This document shows positions 7,099-15,432 of a DNA stretch of 64,000 nucleotides, in pieces. Position numbers and translations under genes: made by a program. Each line of letters begins with the position of its first letter. The stretch's first letter is position 1. The notes below the pieces were generated by a model. The model did not search any database. It worked only from the letters and a program-made list of their open reading frames with translations, and was not told the DNA's origin. Origin of the DNA: DASXRA01 sp036502575 (lineage in GTDB: Bacteria > Actinomycetota > Actinomycetes > Mycobacteriales > Jatrophihabitantaceae); the NCBI GenBank assembly GCA_036502575.1, contig DASXYL010000050.1:1-64000 (forward strand). Direction: 5' to 3'.

Positions 7099-8712
7099 AT
7101 GTCACCCAGCTCGAACGGATCCGGTTTGGTCATCAGCCGGCGCGACATGCTTCGGTACAGCGGCATGGTGGGCGCGGCGGCCATGCTCTCGTCGACCCTG
7201 GCGGCCTGCGGCGGCCCGTCGTCGACCAACACGAGCGGTCACTCGAAGGACTCGATCACCGCCGTGGTCGGCTACGGCAACAACCAGACGTGGGATCCGC
7301 TGCAGACCGCGTCGGCGTTTGCGATGGCCGCCATCCTGCACACCTATGAATCCCTCGTCGAAGGCGACCCGATCACCCGAGCGCCCTATGCCGGTCTGGC
7401 CAAGGCATTGCCCGCGGACGTCAGCGGCACCAGCCTGACGTTCGAGCTGCGCGACGGCGCGACGTGGCACGACGGCCAGCCCGTCACCGCCGACGATGTC
7501 GTCTTCACCTACGAGCGTGCTCTGGATCCGAAGCAGAACGTCCTCATCCGCAGCTTCTTCTCGCTGTGGCTGGACAAGGTCGTCAAGGTGAACGCCAGCA
7601 CGGTGAAGTTCGAGCTGAACTTCCCGTTCCCGTACGCACTCGAACGGATCCAGACCTGCAAGATCGTGCCCAAGCACGTGTTCGACGGCAAGTGGGACGA
7701 CGCCAAGAACGGCAAGGTCGTCGGCTCGGGCCCGTACAAGGTCACCGAGCAGGCACCCCTGAGTCACACCTCGTTCGCGAAGTTCGATGCCTACAACGGC
7801 CCGCGTCCGGCGATCTACAAGACGATGCTGTGGAAGTCGATCGTCGACGCCGCTCCGCGGGTGGCCGCCATCTCCGGTGCGAGCCCCGAGGCGCAGATCG
7901 TCGAGAACATCCCGGCCGCGAACGCCGCCCAGCTGCGCAAGGCCGGCCGCGACGTGCAGTTCGCCGACGGCGGCAACAACCTGTTCCTGCTGTTCAATAC
8001 GGCTCACCGCCCGTTCGACGACAAGCTCGTCCGCCAGGCCCTGCACTACGCCATCGACGGGCAGAAGATGGTCGAGATCGGGCTCAAGGGCGCCGGTACG
8101 CCCGCGACGTCGTTCATCAACCCGAAGGTGTCGTCGTTGCCGCCTGCGGCCACCGACTACACCTACGACCCCGACAAGGCGAAGGCGCTGCTACGGCAGG
8201 CCGGCGTGTCCAAGCTGAAGGTGAGCCTCTGGACGACGAACACCTCGCTGGTCACCGGATGCGTCACGGTGATCAAGGAGGGATGGGACGCGATCGGCGT
8301 CTCGACGACGCTGAACGAGCAGGACACGAAGGCCTTGTTCTCCAAGCTCGACGGCGGTGCTGACTTCCAGGTGGTGGCCACCACGAACAACCCGATGCAG
8401 TTCGGCAACGACCCGGACCTGCTCACCCGGTACTACTACTCGCAAGACGCGATCATGACCAACCAGTACGCGCGGTTCAAGGGCGCCGACGCCAAGGCGC
8501 TGTACGCGCTGCAGGACCAGGCCGCCAGGGAGACCGACGAGTCCAAGCGCGATGCGCTCACCAAACAGCTGATCGATCTGATCGCCGACCATGCCGTCAT
8601 CTACCCCGTGGTGTTCACGCAGCTCGGCACGGCGTGGGACGCGAAGCGGATCTCTGGTGTGCGGGCGCAGGGATATCCCGGCATCAACCTGAACCAGGCC
8701 AAGTCGCTCTGA
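7099..8712 (+). CDS. ABC importer solute-binding lipoprotein (family 5), Tat-type signal
   Basis: A 537-residue extracytoplasmic binding protein of the oligopeptide/nickel/glycan family 5. The signal has a twin-arginine (R14-R15 in ISRRDML) and a lipobox ending LAAC at C37, so it should be exported by Tat and lipid-anchored. Family-5 hallmarks follow (WHDGQPVTADDVVFTYERAL; VRQALHYAID). CAGGAGA precedes the ATG at 7099; the ORF opens further upstream without such a site. Family-5 proteins can carry sugars as well as peptides: the SatABCD sialic-acid importer of Haemophilus ducreyi is a known case. With the adjoining sialidases and aldolase, a sialic acid or related ulosonic acid is the likely ligand (inference). 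Confidence 0.9.
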   Translation: MSPSSNGSGLVISRRDMLRYSGMVGAAAMLSSTLAACGGPSSTNTSGHSKDSITAVVGYGNNQTWDPLQTASAFAMAAILHTYESLVEGDPITRAPYAGLAKALPADVSGTSLTFELRDGATWHDGQPVTADDVVFTYERALDPKQNVLIRSFFSLWLDKVVKVNASTVKFELNFPFPYALERIQTCKIVPKHVFDGKWDDAKNGKVVGSGPYKVTEQAPLSHTSFAKFDAYNGPRPAIYKTMLWKSIVDAAPRVAAISGASPEAQIVENIPAANAAQLRKAGRDVQFADGGNNLFLLFNTAHRPFDDKLVRQALHYAIDGQKMVEIGLKGAGTPATSFINPKVSSLPPAATDYTYDPDKAKALLRQAGVSKLKVSLWTTNTSLVTGCVTVIKEGWDAIGVSTTLNEQDTKALFSKLDGGADFQVVATTNNPMQFGNDPDLLTRYYYSQDAIMTNQYARFKGADAKALYALQDQAARETDESKRDALTKQLIDLIADHAVIYPVVFTQLGTAWDAKRISGVRAQGYPGINLNQAKSL

Positions 8713-8725
8713 TCGGGATCGCTCA

Positions 8726-9694
8726 GTGATCATCGTCGTGCGGATGCTTCTGCGCCGCATCCTCGGGCTCATTCCCCTGCTGCTGGGCGTGATCCTGTTC
8801 GTGTTCGTCGTGATGCGGTTCTCGCCGACCGATCCGGCGATGGCCGCGTTCGACGGCGCGAACGCCACCCACGAACAGCTGCAGCAGTTCCGGCACGAGA
8901 ACGGGCTCGACGATCCGCTGCTGGTGCAGTACGTGCGGTTCGTGTGGCACCTGCTGCAGGGCAACTTCGGCACCAGCGTGATCACCAAGCAGCCGGTATC
9001 GAACGGCATCTCGACCGCGCTGCCCCTCACCGTGCAGCTCACCCTGCTCGGCCTGCTGATCGCGATCGTGCTGTCGCTGGTCCTCGGCGTCACCGCGGCG
9101 ATCTTCCGCGACCGCTGGCCCGATCAGCTCATCCGGCTCGTGTCGCTGGTGGGCGTCGCCGCGCCGGCGTTCTGGATCGCGCTGCTGCTCGTGCAGTGGC
9201 TGGCCGTCGGGCAGGGGCTGTTCCCGACCAGCGGGTACGTGAGCCTGAACGATTCGTTCACCGGCTGGCTGAAGTCGCTGACGTTGCCGGCCATCGCGTT
9301 GGCGTTGCCGGTGGCCGCGCAGCTGACCCGCATCATTCGGACGTCCGTGGTCGAGGAACTCGACAAGGACTACGTGCGGACGGCGCGCGGGGGCGGGCTG
9401 CCGCCGATCGTGGTGGTGGGGCGCAATGTGCTGCGCAACGCGCTCATCAACCCGCTTACCGTATTGGGTTTGCGGGTCGGCTACCTGCTCGGCGGGGCCG
9501 TCGTCATCGAGACGATGTTTGCACTGCCCGGCATGGGCCAGAACATGATCCAGGCCGTCCAGGACGGTGACACGTCCAAGGTCCAGGGCTTCGTGATCAC
9601 GATCGCCCTTGGATTCGTGCTGGTGAACCTCATCGTCGACGTGCTGTACCTGATCGCCAACCCACGCCTGCGGACTGCCGGGGGGAAGGCGTGA
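8726..9694 (+). CDS. ABC transporter permease, DppB/OppB type
   Basis: A 322-residue inner-membrane protein. It has the N-terminal LLRRILGLIPLLLGVILFVF segment, about six membrane helices, and the cytoplasmic EAA-type loop DYVRTARGGGLPP that docks the ATPase. It is the first of two permease units in this importer. The GTG at 8726 follows GGGA about 8 nt upstream; an in-frame ATG at 8744 is an alternative. The stop codon overlaps the next start (GTGATG). Confidence 0.9.
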   Translation: MIIVVRMLLRRILGLIPLLLGVILFVFVVMRFSPTDPAMAAFDGANATHEQLQQFRHENGLDDPLLVQYVRFVWHLLQGNFGTSVITKQPVSNGISTALPLTVQLTLLGLLIAIVLSLVLGVTAAIFRDRWPDQLIRLVSLVGVAAPAFWIALLLVQWLAVGQGLFPTSGYVSLNDSFTGWLKSLTLPAIALALPVAAQLTRIIRTSVVEELDKDYVRTARGGGLPPIVVVGRNVLRNALINPLTVLGLRVGYLLGGAVVIETMFALPGMGQNMIQAVQDGDTSKVQGFVITIALGFVLVNLIVDVLYLIANPRLRTAGGKA

Positions 9695-11640
9695 TGCGGC
9701 CCGGGTTGACGGCCCGCCTCGCCCGTCCCGGCATCAACTTCCGCCGGCTGAACGCGGCCGCGTGGGTGGCGCTGTCGGTGCTCGTGCTGCTGGCGCTCGT
9801 GGCGATCTTCGGCTCGCTCGTGGCCACCCACAACCCGGACGCGCTGAGCACCGACACGGTCGGCCCGAGCGGCGCGCACTGGTTCGGCACCGACCAGTCC
9901 GGGCGCGACATCTTCTCCCGGCTCGTCTACGGCACCCGGTGGTCGCTGGCGATCGGCCTGGGCGCGACCGGGCTGGCCCTCGTTGCCGGGACCCTGATCG
10001 GATCGTTCGCGGCCACCTCGCGGCGGTGGCTGGACGAGCTCGTCATGCGCCTGCTCGACATCATCATGGCGTTCCCCGGCATCGCGCTCGCCGCCGTGCT
10101 GGTGGCCGTGTTCGGCCGCGGCATCCCGGTGCTGATCCTGGCGATCGGGTTCCTCAACATGCCGTCGGTGGCTCGCGTCGTGCGGGCGAACGTGCTCGCG
10201 CAGTACAGCGAGGACTACGTCGACGCCGAGCGGATCATCGGCGCGAAGCGGTGGTTCATCCTGGTCCGGCACGTGGCCGTGAACTGCGCGGCGCCGGTGC
10301 TGGTGTTCGGCACGATCATGGTGGCGGACGCCATCGTGTTCGAGGCGTCGCTGTCGTTCATCGGCGTCGGCATCCAGCCGCCGAACCCGTCCTGGGGCTC
10401 GGTGCTCGCCGACGGCAAGGACCTGGTGCTGACCGGCGGCTGGTGGGCGACGTTGTTCCCGGGCCTGATGATCCTGGTGACGGTGCTCGCCCTGAACGTC
10501 CTGGCCGAGGGCATCTCCGACGCGTGGGCGGCCCCGTCCGCTCGCCGCGCTCGGGCCGGCGCGGTGGCCAAGGCGGTCGAGGCAGCCGCCGAGAACACCG
10601 CACCGGTGCTGCCGATCCGGGGTCTGCGCGAGGCCGGTGATCGGCTGAGCCGTCAGCGTCGCGACCTCGGCGACGCGCGGACGGTGCTGGAGGTGAACCG
10701 TCTCGCGGTCTCCTTCGCCGACCGGCACAACGGCGTCAACGTGGTGGACGACGTGTCGTTCACGGTGCGTTCGGGCGAGGTGCTCGGGTTGATCGGCGAG
10801 TCGGGCTGTGGCAAGACGCTCACCGCGCTCTCGATCCTGGGCCTCGAGCCGGCGACGGCGAAGGTGTCGGGTGAGATCCGCTTCGAGGGCCGCGACCTGC
10901 TCACCATGCGAGCGCGGCAGCGTCGGCGTCATCTCGGCCACGACATCGCGATGATCTACCAGGACGCGCTGAGCTCGCTCAATCCGGCGATGACCATCCG
11001 GGCGCAGCTCAATCAGTTCACCCGCCGCGGCGGCACGCGTACGCCCGAGCAACTGCTGGAGCTGGTGAACCTCGATCCTGGGCGCACCCTTCGTTCGTAC
11101 CCGCACGAGCTGTCCGGCGGCCAGCGGCAACGCGTCCTGATCGCGATGGCCTTGTCGCGCAGCCCCAAACTCATCGTCGCCGACGAGCCGACCACGGCGC
11201 TGGACGTCACCATCCAAGCCCAGATCATGCGGCTGCTGATGCGATTGAAGGACGAGCTGGGTTTCGCGCTCATCCTTGTGTCGCACGACCTGGCGCTCGT
11301 GTCGCAGGTCGTCGACCGGGTCGTGGTGATGTACGGCGGCCAGGTGGCCGAGACCGGCTCGATCGCGCAGGTGGTCGGCTCGCCGCGGCACCACTACACG
11401 CGCGGGCTGCTCGGCGCAGTGCTGTCGCTGGAGGAGAACGACGCCAGGCTGACGCAGATCAAGGGCGTCGTGCCCTCACCCGCGGAGTTCGAGCCCGGCT
11501 GCCGCTTCGCCGGGCGGTGTCCGGCCGCGCGAGCCATCTGCCACCGCGAACCACCGCTCGAGGTCGGCGACCCGGACCACCTCGTCAGCTGCCACTTTCC
11601 GGCCGAGCAAATCCTGATCGGCGCGGAGGCAACGCGATGA
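9691..11640 (+). CDS. Fused ABC permease-ATPase (DppC-DppD fusion)
   Basis: One 649-residue polypeptide holds two usually separate subunits. Residues about 1-285 are a DppC-type permease (N-terminal FGTDQSGRDIFSRLVYG; EAA loop YVDAERIIGAKRW). After a 40-residue linker, about 325-640 is a DppD-type ATPase: Walker A GESGCGKT near 369, signature LSGGQRQRV near 474, Walker B IVADEPTTALD near 494, and a C-terminal cysteine region (CRFAGRCPAA) typical of Opp/Dpp ATPases. No stop or frameshift separates the halves, so the fusion looks genuine. The start is GTG 9691 or ATG 9694. The stop overlaps the next ATG (ATGA). Fusion would fix the permease:ATPase ratio. Confidence 0.92.
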   Translation: MMRPGLTARLARPGINFRRLNAAAWVALSVLVLLALVAIFGSLVATHNPDALSTDTVGPSGAHWFGTDQSGRDIFSRLVYGTRWSLAIGLGATGLALVAGTLIGSFAATSRRWLDELVMRLLDIIMAFPGIALAAVLVAVFGRGIPVLILAIGFLNMPSVARVVRANVLAQYSEDYVDAERIIGAKRWFILVRHVAVNCAAPVLVFGTIMVADAIVFEASLSFIGVGIQPPNPSWGSVLADGKDLVLTGGWWATLFPGLMILVTVLALNVLAEGISDAWAAPSARRARAGAVAKAVEAAAENTAPVLPIRGLREAGDRLSRQRRDLGDARTVLEVNRLAVSFADRHNGVNVVDDVSFTVRSGEVLGLIGESGCGKTLTALSILGLEPATAKVSGEIRFEGRDLLTMRARQRRRHLGHDIAMIYQDALSSLNPAMTIRAQLNQFTRRGGTRTPEQLLELVNLDPGRTLRSYPHELSGGQRQRVLIAMALSRSPKLIVADEPTTALDVTIQAQIMRLLMRLKDELGFALILVSHDLALVSQVVDRVVVMYGGQVAETGSIAQVVGSPRHHYTRGLLGAVLSLEENDARLTQIKGVVPSPAEFEPGCRFAGRCPAARAICHREPPLEVGDPDHLVSCHFPAEQILIGAEATR

Positions 11641-12614
11641 CATTGCTCGAATTGGACGGCGTGCAGGTGGTGCACCGGGTTCGTTCCGCCGGACTGTTCG
11701 GCCACGACAACGTCTACGCGTTGACGGACGCGCACCTCGTCCTGGAACCCGGCCAGACGGTCGGCGTGGTCGGCGAATCCGGATGCGGCAAGTCCACGCT
11801 GGCCAAGGTCATCGTCGGGTTGCAGCGCCCCACCGAGGGGATGGTGCGCTACAACGGGCGATCGCTGTGGGAGATGAAGCCGGCCGAGCGAGCGCGCGAC
11901 TTCGGCTCGAACGTCGGGATGATCTTCCAGGATCCGACAACCGCGTTGAACCGTCGGCTGTCCGTCGCCCGCATCATCGCCGACCCGCTCGAGGTACACC
12001 GCGTCGGGACGCCGGCGCAGCGCCGCGAGCGGGTGCGCGAGCTGATGTCGCTGGTCGGGCTGCCATCCAGCGGGGCGGATGCCGTGCCCGGGCAGCTCTC
12101 CGGCGGGCAGCGCCAGCGGGTAGCCATCGCCCGCGCGCTCGCCCTGCGGCCGACGCTGCTGGTGGCCGACGAGCCGACATCCGCCCTGGACGTGTCGGTG
12201 CGCGCGCAGATCCTGAACCTGCTCATCGAGCTGCGCCAGGAACTCGATCTGGCCATGGTGTTCGTCTCCCACGACATCCAGACCGTGCGGACGATGAGCG
12301 ATCGGATCATCACGATGTACCTCGGCCGCATCGTCGAGGAGGCACCGGTAGCCGCCATCCCGGACGGGGCCAGGCATCCGTACACCCGCGCACTGTTCTC
12401 GGCGACGCCGAGCCTGCTGCACGAGACCGAGCCGATCGTCCTCAGTGGGCCGGTTCCGTCGGCGACCGCACCGCCGAGTGGCTGCAACTTCCGTACCCGG
12501 TGCTGGAAGGCCACCGACGAGTGCGCCCTCGACCTGCCACCGCTCGAGGCCGCGTCCACCGAGCACACGTTCCGCTGCATCCATCCCGACGTACCGCACG
12601 CCGCCGCGCACTGA
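11637..12614 (+). CDS. ABC transporter ATP-binding protein, DppF/OppF type
   Basis: A 325-residue second ATPase of the importer. Walker A GESGCGKS lies near 46-53, followed by LSGGQRQRVAIARAL, Walker B VADEPTSALD and the H-loop SHD. The C-terminal oligopeptide/dipeptide domain has paired cysteines (CNFRTRCWKATDEC). The ATG at 11637 is chosen for its ATGA overlap with the fusion gene and upstream GGAGG; the ORF extends 40 codons upstream without support. It pairs with the ATPase half of the fusion to form the heterodimeric motor. Confidence 0.92.
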   Translation: MTLLELDGVQVVHRVRSAGLFGHDNVYALTDAHLVLEPGQTVGVVGESGCGKSTLAKVIVGLQRPTEGMVRYNGRSLWEMKPAERARDFGSNVGMIFQDPTTALNRRLSVARIIADPLEVHRVGTPAQRRERVRELMSLVGLPSSGADAVPGQLSGGQRQRVAIARALALRPTLLVADEPTSALDVSVRAQILNLLIELRQELDLAMVFVSHDIQTVRTMSDRIITMYLGRIVEEAPVAAIPDGARHPYTRALFSATPSLLHETEPIVLSGPVPSATAPPSGCNFRTRCWKATDECALDLPPLEAASTEHTFRCIHPDVPHAAAH

Positions 12615-12652
12615 TTCGTTCTGATTCGCACTGATTCGAACTAGGAGCCTGC

Positions 12653-13573
12653 ATGACGTTCGCCGGCATCATCCCGCCGCTGTGTACGCCGTTCGACGAC
12701 GACTATGCCGTCGATACGTCGTCGCTGCGGCGGGTGATCGACTTCCAGATCGACGCCGGCGTGCACGGGCTGTTCGTCCTCGGATCATCCAGCGAGGCTG
12801 CATTTCTGCCGGACGAGCAGCGGCGAATCACGATGGAGACGGCGGTCGAGCAGGTCGCCGGGCGGGTTCCGATCCTCGCCGGCTGCATCGACATGACCAC
12901 GTTGCGGGTGGCCGAGCACGTCCGGGCGGCCGAGGCGGCGGGCGTCGACGCCGTCGTCATCACCGCGCCGTACTACACGCGCACCCACATCGCCGAGATC
13001 GAGCACCACTTCCGGCTGCTGCACGAGCTCACGGAACTGCCGATCTTCGCCTACGACATCCCGGTTGCGGTGCACTCGAAATTGAACGGCGAGATGGTGC
13101 TGCGGCTCGCCGCCGACGGCGTGCTCCGCGGTCTGAAGGACTCCAGCGGCGACGAGGCCGGCTTTCGCTACGTCCTGCTGGGCCGGCGGGACCGGGCCTT
13201 GGACGGGTTCGCGATCTTCACCGGGTCAGAGATCGTCGTCGACTCAGCGCTCGTCATGGGCGCCGACGGCGCGGTGCCCGGACTCGGCAACGTCGATCCG
13301 GCCGGCTACGTCGCGATCTACGACTACGTGCGCGCCGGCGACCTGCGCGCCGCCCAGCTCGAACAGGAACGGCTGATGCGGCTGTTCACCATCGTCGCAG
13401 TGGCCTCGCCCCACCGGGTGGGTGCCGGGTCGGCCGGGCTGGGCTCGTTCAAGGCCGGGATGAAGATGCGCGGGCTGATCGAGAACGCGCTGATGGCCCC
13501 GCCGCAATTGCCCCTCACCGAAGAGGAACTCCTGCAAATAAAGAACAAGCTCGTGGAGGCCGGTCTGCTATGA
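12653..13573 (+). CDS. NanA/DapA-family aldolase (probable N-acetylneuraminate lyase-like)
   Basis: A 306-residue TIM-barrel Schiff-base aldolase of the DHDPS/NAL superfamily. The substrate-carboxylate loop is GSSSEAAFL (44-52), the catalytic Tyr is Y134 in FAYDIP, and the Schiff-base Lys is K162 in RGLKDSSGD. Family members cleave or form pyruvate adducts: N-acetylneuraminate lyase, dihydrodipicolinate synthase, Kdg/Kdn aldolases. Placement between a sugar-type importer and two sialidases favours cleavage of a released ulosonic acid to pyruvate plus an amino sugar or sugar. GSSSEAAF is unlike the GTTGE of DapA. No ManNAc kinase or epimerase gene is nearby, so the downstream route is unresolved. 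AGGAG precedes the ATG. Confidence 0.8.
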   Translation: MTFAGIIPPLCTPFDDDYAVDTSSLRRVIDFQIDAGVHGLFVLGSSSEAAFLPDEQRRITMETAVEQVAGRVPILAGCIDMTTLRVAEHVRAAEAAGVDAVVITAPYYTRTHIAEIEHHFRLLHELTELPIFAYDIPVAVHSKLNGEMVLRLAADGVLRGLKDSSGDEAGFRYVLLGRRDRALDGFAIFTGSEIVVDSALVMGADGAVPGLGNVDPAGYVAIYDYVRAGDLRAAQLEQERLMRLFTIVAVASPHRVGAGSAGLGSFKAGMKMRGLIENALMAPPQLPLTEEELLQIKNKLVEAGLL

Positions 13574-15432
13574 AGCCGTTCGTCGCCGTGCTCGTCCTGA
13601 TCATCGCCGCACTCGTACCCATACCGGCCACCGCCGCTGCGCCCGCGCCGTACTTCGAGCAGCAGGTGCTGTTCAAGGCGTCGCAGGATCCGGGGTACGC
13701 GTGCTTCCGGATCCCGGTGATCGTGCGCACCACGGACGGGACGCTGCTGGCCTTCGCCGAGGGGCGGGTGAACAATTGCGGCGACGCCGGCGACATCGAC
13801 GTCGTACTCAAGCGCTCGACCGACGGCGGCCGCACCTGGTCGCCGCTCTCGGTCGTCAATGCCGGCGACGGTGACACGCACGGCAACCCGGTGCCGATCG
13901 TCGACCGGACGACCGGGCGCATCGTGCTGATCACCACGTACAACAAGGGCCGCACCGACAGTCGCGGATGCACGGCGCCGTGCCCGCGCACGCCGCACGA
14001 GCAGTACAGCGACGACGACGGCCTGACCTGGTCGACCCCGACGGACATCACCGAACAAGCGTCGCGGCCCGACTGGAACTGGTGGTACGCGTCCGGTCCG
14101 GTGCACGGCATCCAACTCACCCAGGGCCGCCACGCCGGACGGCTCGTGTTCGGGGTGAACGCCGAGACGAGCAACGGCACCGCGGCGGTCGCCAACCACG
14201 CGGCGGTGATCTACAGCGACGACCACGGCGCGACCTGGCAGGTAGGCGCCGTCGGCACGATCCCGTTCCCGGCCGGTGGAACGTTCACGCAAAAGCCGTC
14301 GGAGGTCAGCGTCACCGAACTCGCCGACGGGACGCTCTACGTGGCCGGTCGCGAGCAGAGCGGCACTGATATCGGCAACCGCGACTACGCGATCAGCCGC
14401 GACGGCGGCCGGACGTTCAGCACGCCGTTCACCACCATCCCGGATCTCGTCACGCCGATGGTGCAGGGATCGGTGCTGCGGCTGCAGCGCCGTGGCCGAC
14501 CCGATCGCCTGCTGTTCTCCTCACCGTCGGACACCGACCAGCGGCGCTCGATGATGATCCGATCCTCCTACAACGGTGGTCGTTCCTGGGAGAACGCCGA
14601 CCAGGGCACGCGGATCACGTCGGATTGGTCGGCCTACTCCGACCTGGTCCAGATCAGCGGCCCGTCGCAAGCGGATGCGGAGATCGGCTTGCTCTATGAG
14701 GGCGGCCCGGCCGGCCCTTATGACGAGATCCGCTTCGCCCGGTTCGACGAGGCCCACCTGGGCTGGCGGAACCCGGCTGGCCCCACGACGCCCGACATCT
14801 CGCACCACGCTGACGCCCACGTGCTCGGCGGCGCGACACAGACGACCGGCCGCTTCGGCGCCGGGCTGCAGCTGGACGGCGTCGACGACTACGTCCGCGT
14901 GCCGTGGAACCCGGCCCAGCCGCCCGGCGCCGGCGACTTCACCTGGACGGCGTGGTTCCGCTACGGCGCGAGCACCGGCAACCAGGTGCTGCTGTGGCTG
15001 GGCGGCATAGGCAGCACCGCGCCGCAGGCGTGGCTGCGGGGCGAGCCGGCCAACCACCGGCTGATCGCCATGATGACCACGGCGTCCGGGACGAAGTCGA
15101 TCTCGTCCACCGACGCCTACGCCGACCAGGCCTGGCACCACGTCGCGTTGGAACGCACGGGCGGGCAGTTGCTGATGTACGTCGACGGCGCGCTGGTCGC
15201 GTCCGGGCCCGACGTCCCCGGATCGGTCAGCCAGACCGTGTCGTTCCAGATCCAGCTCGGCGAGCGGCTCGACGGCGCGTTCCACTTCGACGGGACGCTC
15301 GACGAGGTGCGCATGTACTCGCGGGCGCTGTCCACCGCCGAGCTCGACCAGATCCGGACGCGCAACGCCGACCCTCGCGCTGGCGAGGTGCTGCGGCTGC
15401 CGTTCGACCAGATCCGTTCCCAGGGGGCGTGA
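13570..15432 (+). CDS. Secreted exo-sialidase (GH33) with C-terminal LamG-type domain
   Basis: A 620-residue secreted glycosidase with a signal peptide at about 1-23 (cleavage near PATAAA). The six-bladed propeller carries the FRIP motif (46-49, catalytic Arg R47) and Asp-boxes STDGGRTW (83-90), SDDDGLTW, SDDHGATW, SRDGGRTF and YNGGRSW. The nucleophilic Tyr/Glu pair is probably Y356 and E245. Residues about 425-595 form a concanavalin/LamG-like sandwich (LQLDGVDDYVRVPW, then AWHHVALERTGGQLLMYVDG) that probably binds glycan. The start overlaps the aldolase stop (ATGA). GH33 also contains Kdn- and Kdo-releasing enzymes, so the exact sugar is uncertain. The product would be imported by the ABC system upstream. 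Confidence 0.9.
   Translation: MKPFVAVLVLIIAALVPIPATAAAPAPYFEQQVLFKASQDPGYACFRIPVIVRTTDGTLLAFAEGRVNNCGDAGDIDVVLKRSTDGGRTWSPLSVVNAGDGDTHGNPVPIVDRTTGRIVLITTYNKGRTDSRGCTAPCPRTPHEQYSDDDGLTWSTPTDITEQASRPDWNWWYASGPVHGIQLTQGRHAGRLVFGVNAETSNGTAAVANHAAVIYSDDHGATWQVGAVGTIPFPAGGTFTQKPSEVSVTELADGTLYVAGREQSGTDIGNRDYAISRDGGRTFSTPFTTIPDLVTPMVQGSVLRLQRRGRPDRLLFSSPSDTDQRRSMMIRSSYNGGRSWENADQGTRITSDWSAYSDLVQISGPSQADAEIGLLYEGGPAGPYDEIRFARFDEAHLGWRNPAGPTTPDISHHADAHVLGGATQTTGRFGAGLQLDGVDDYVRVPWNPAQPPGAGDFTWTAWFRYGASTGNQVLLWLGGIGSTAPQAWLRGEPANHRLIAMMTTASGTKSISSTDAYADQAWHHVALERTGGQLLMYVDGALVASGPDVPGSVSQTVSFQIQLGERLDGAFHFDGTLDEVRMYSRALSTAELDQIRTRNADPRAGEVLRLPFDQIRSQGA

Noticed and set aside
9481..11394. 637-codon minus-strand ORF opposite the permease-ATPase fusion
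   Set aside because: Arg/His/Gln-rich shadow with no family; the plus strand carries intact ABC motifs over the same span.
12682..13569. N-terminal extension of the first sialidase by 296 codons
   Set aside because: The extension overlaps the aldolase out of frame and is Arg-rich; the ATG at 13570 begins a clear signal peptide.
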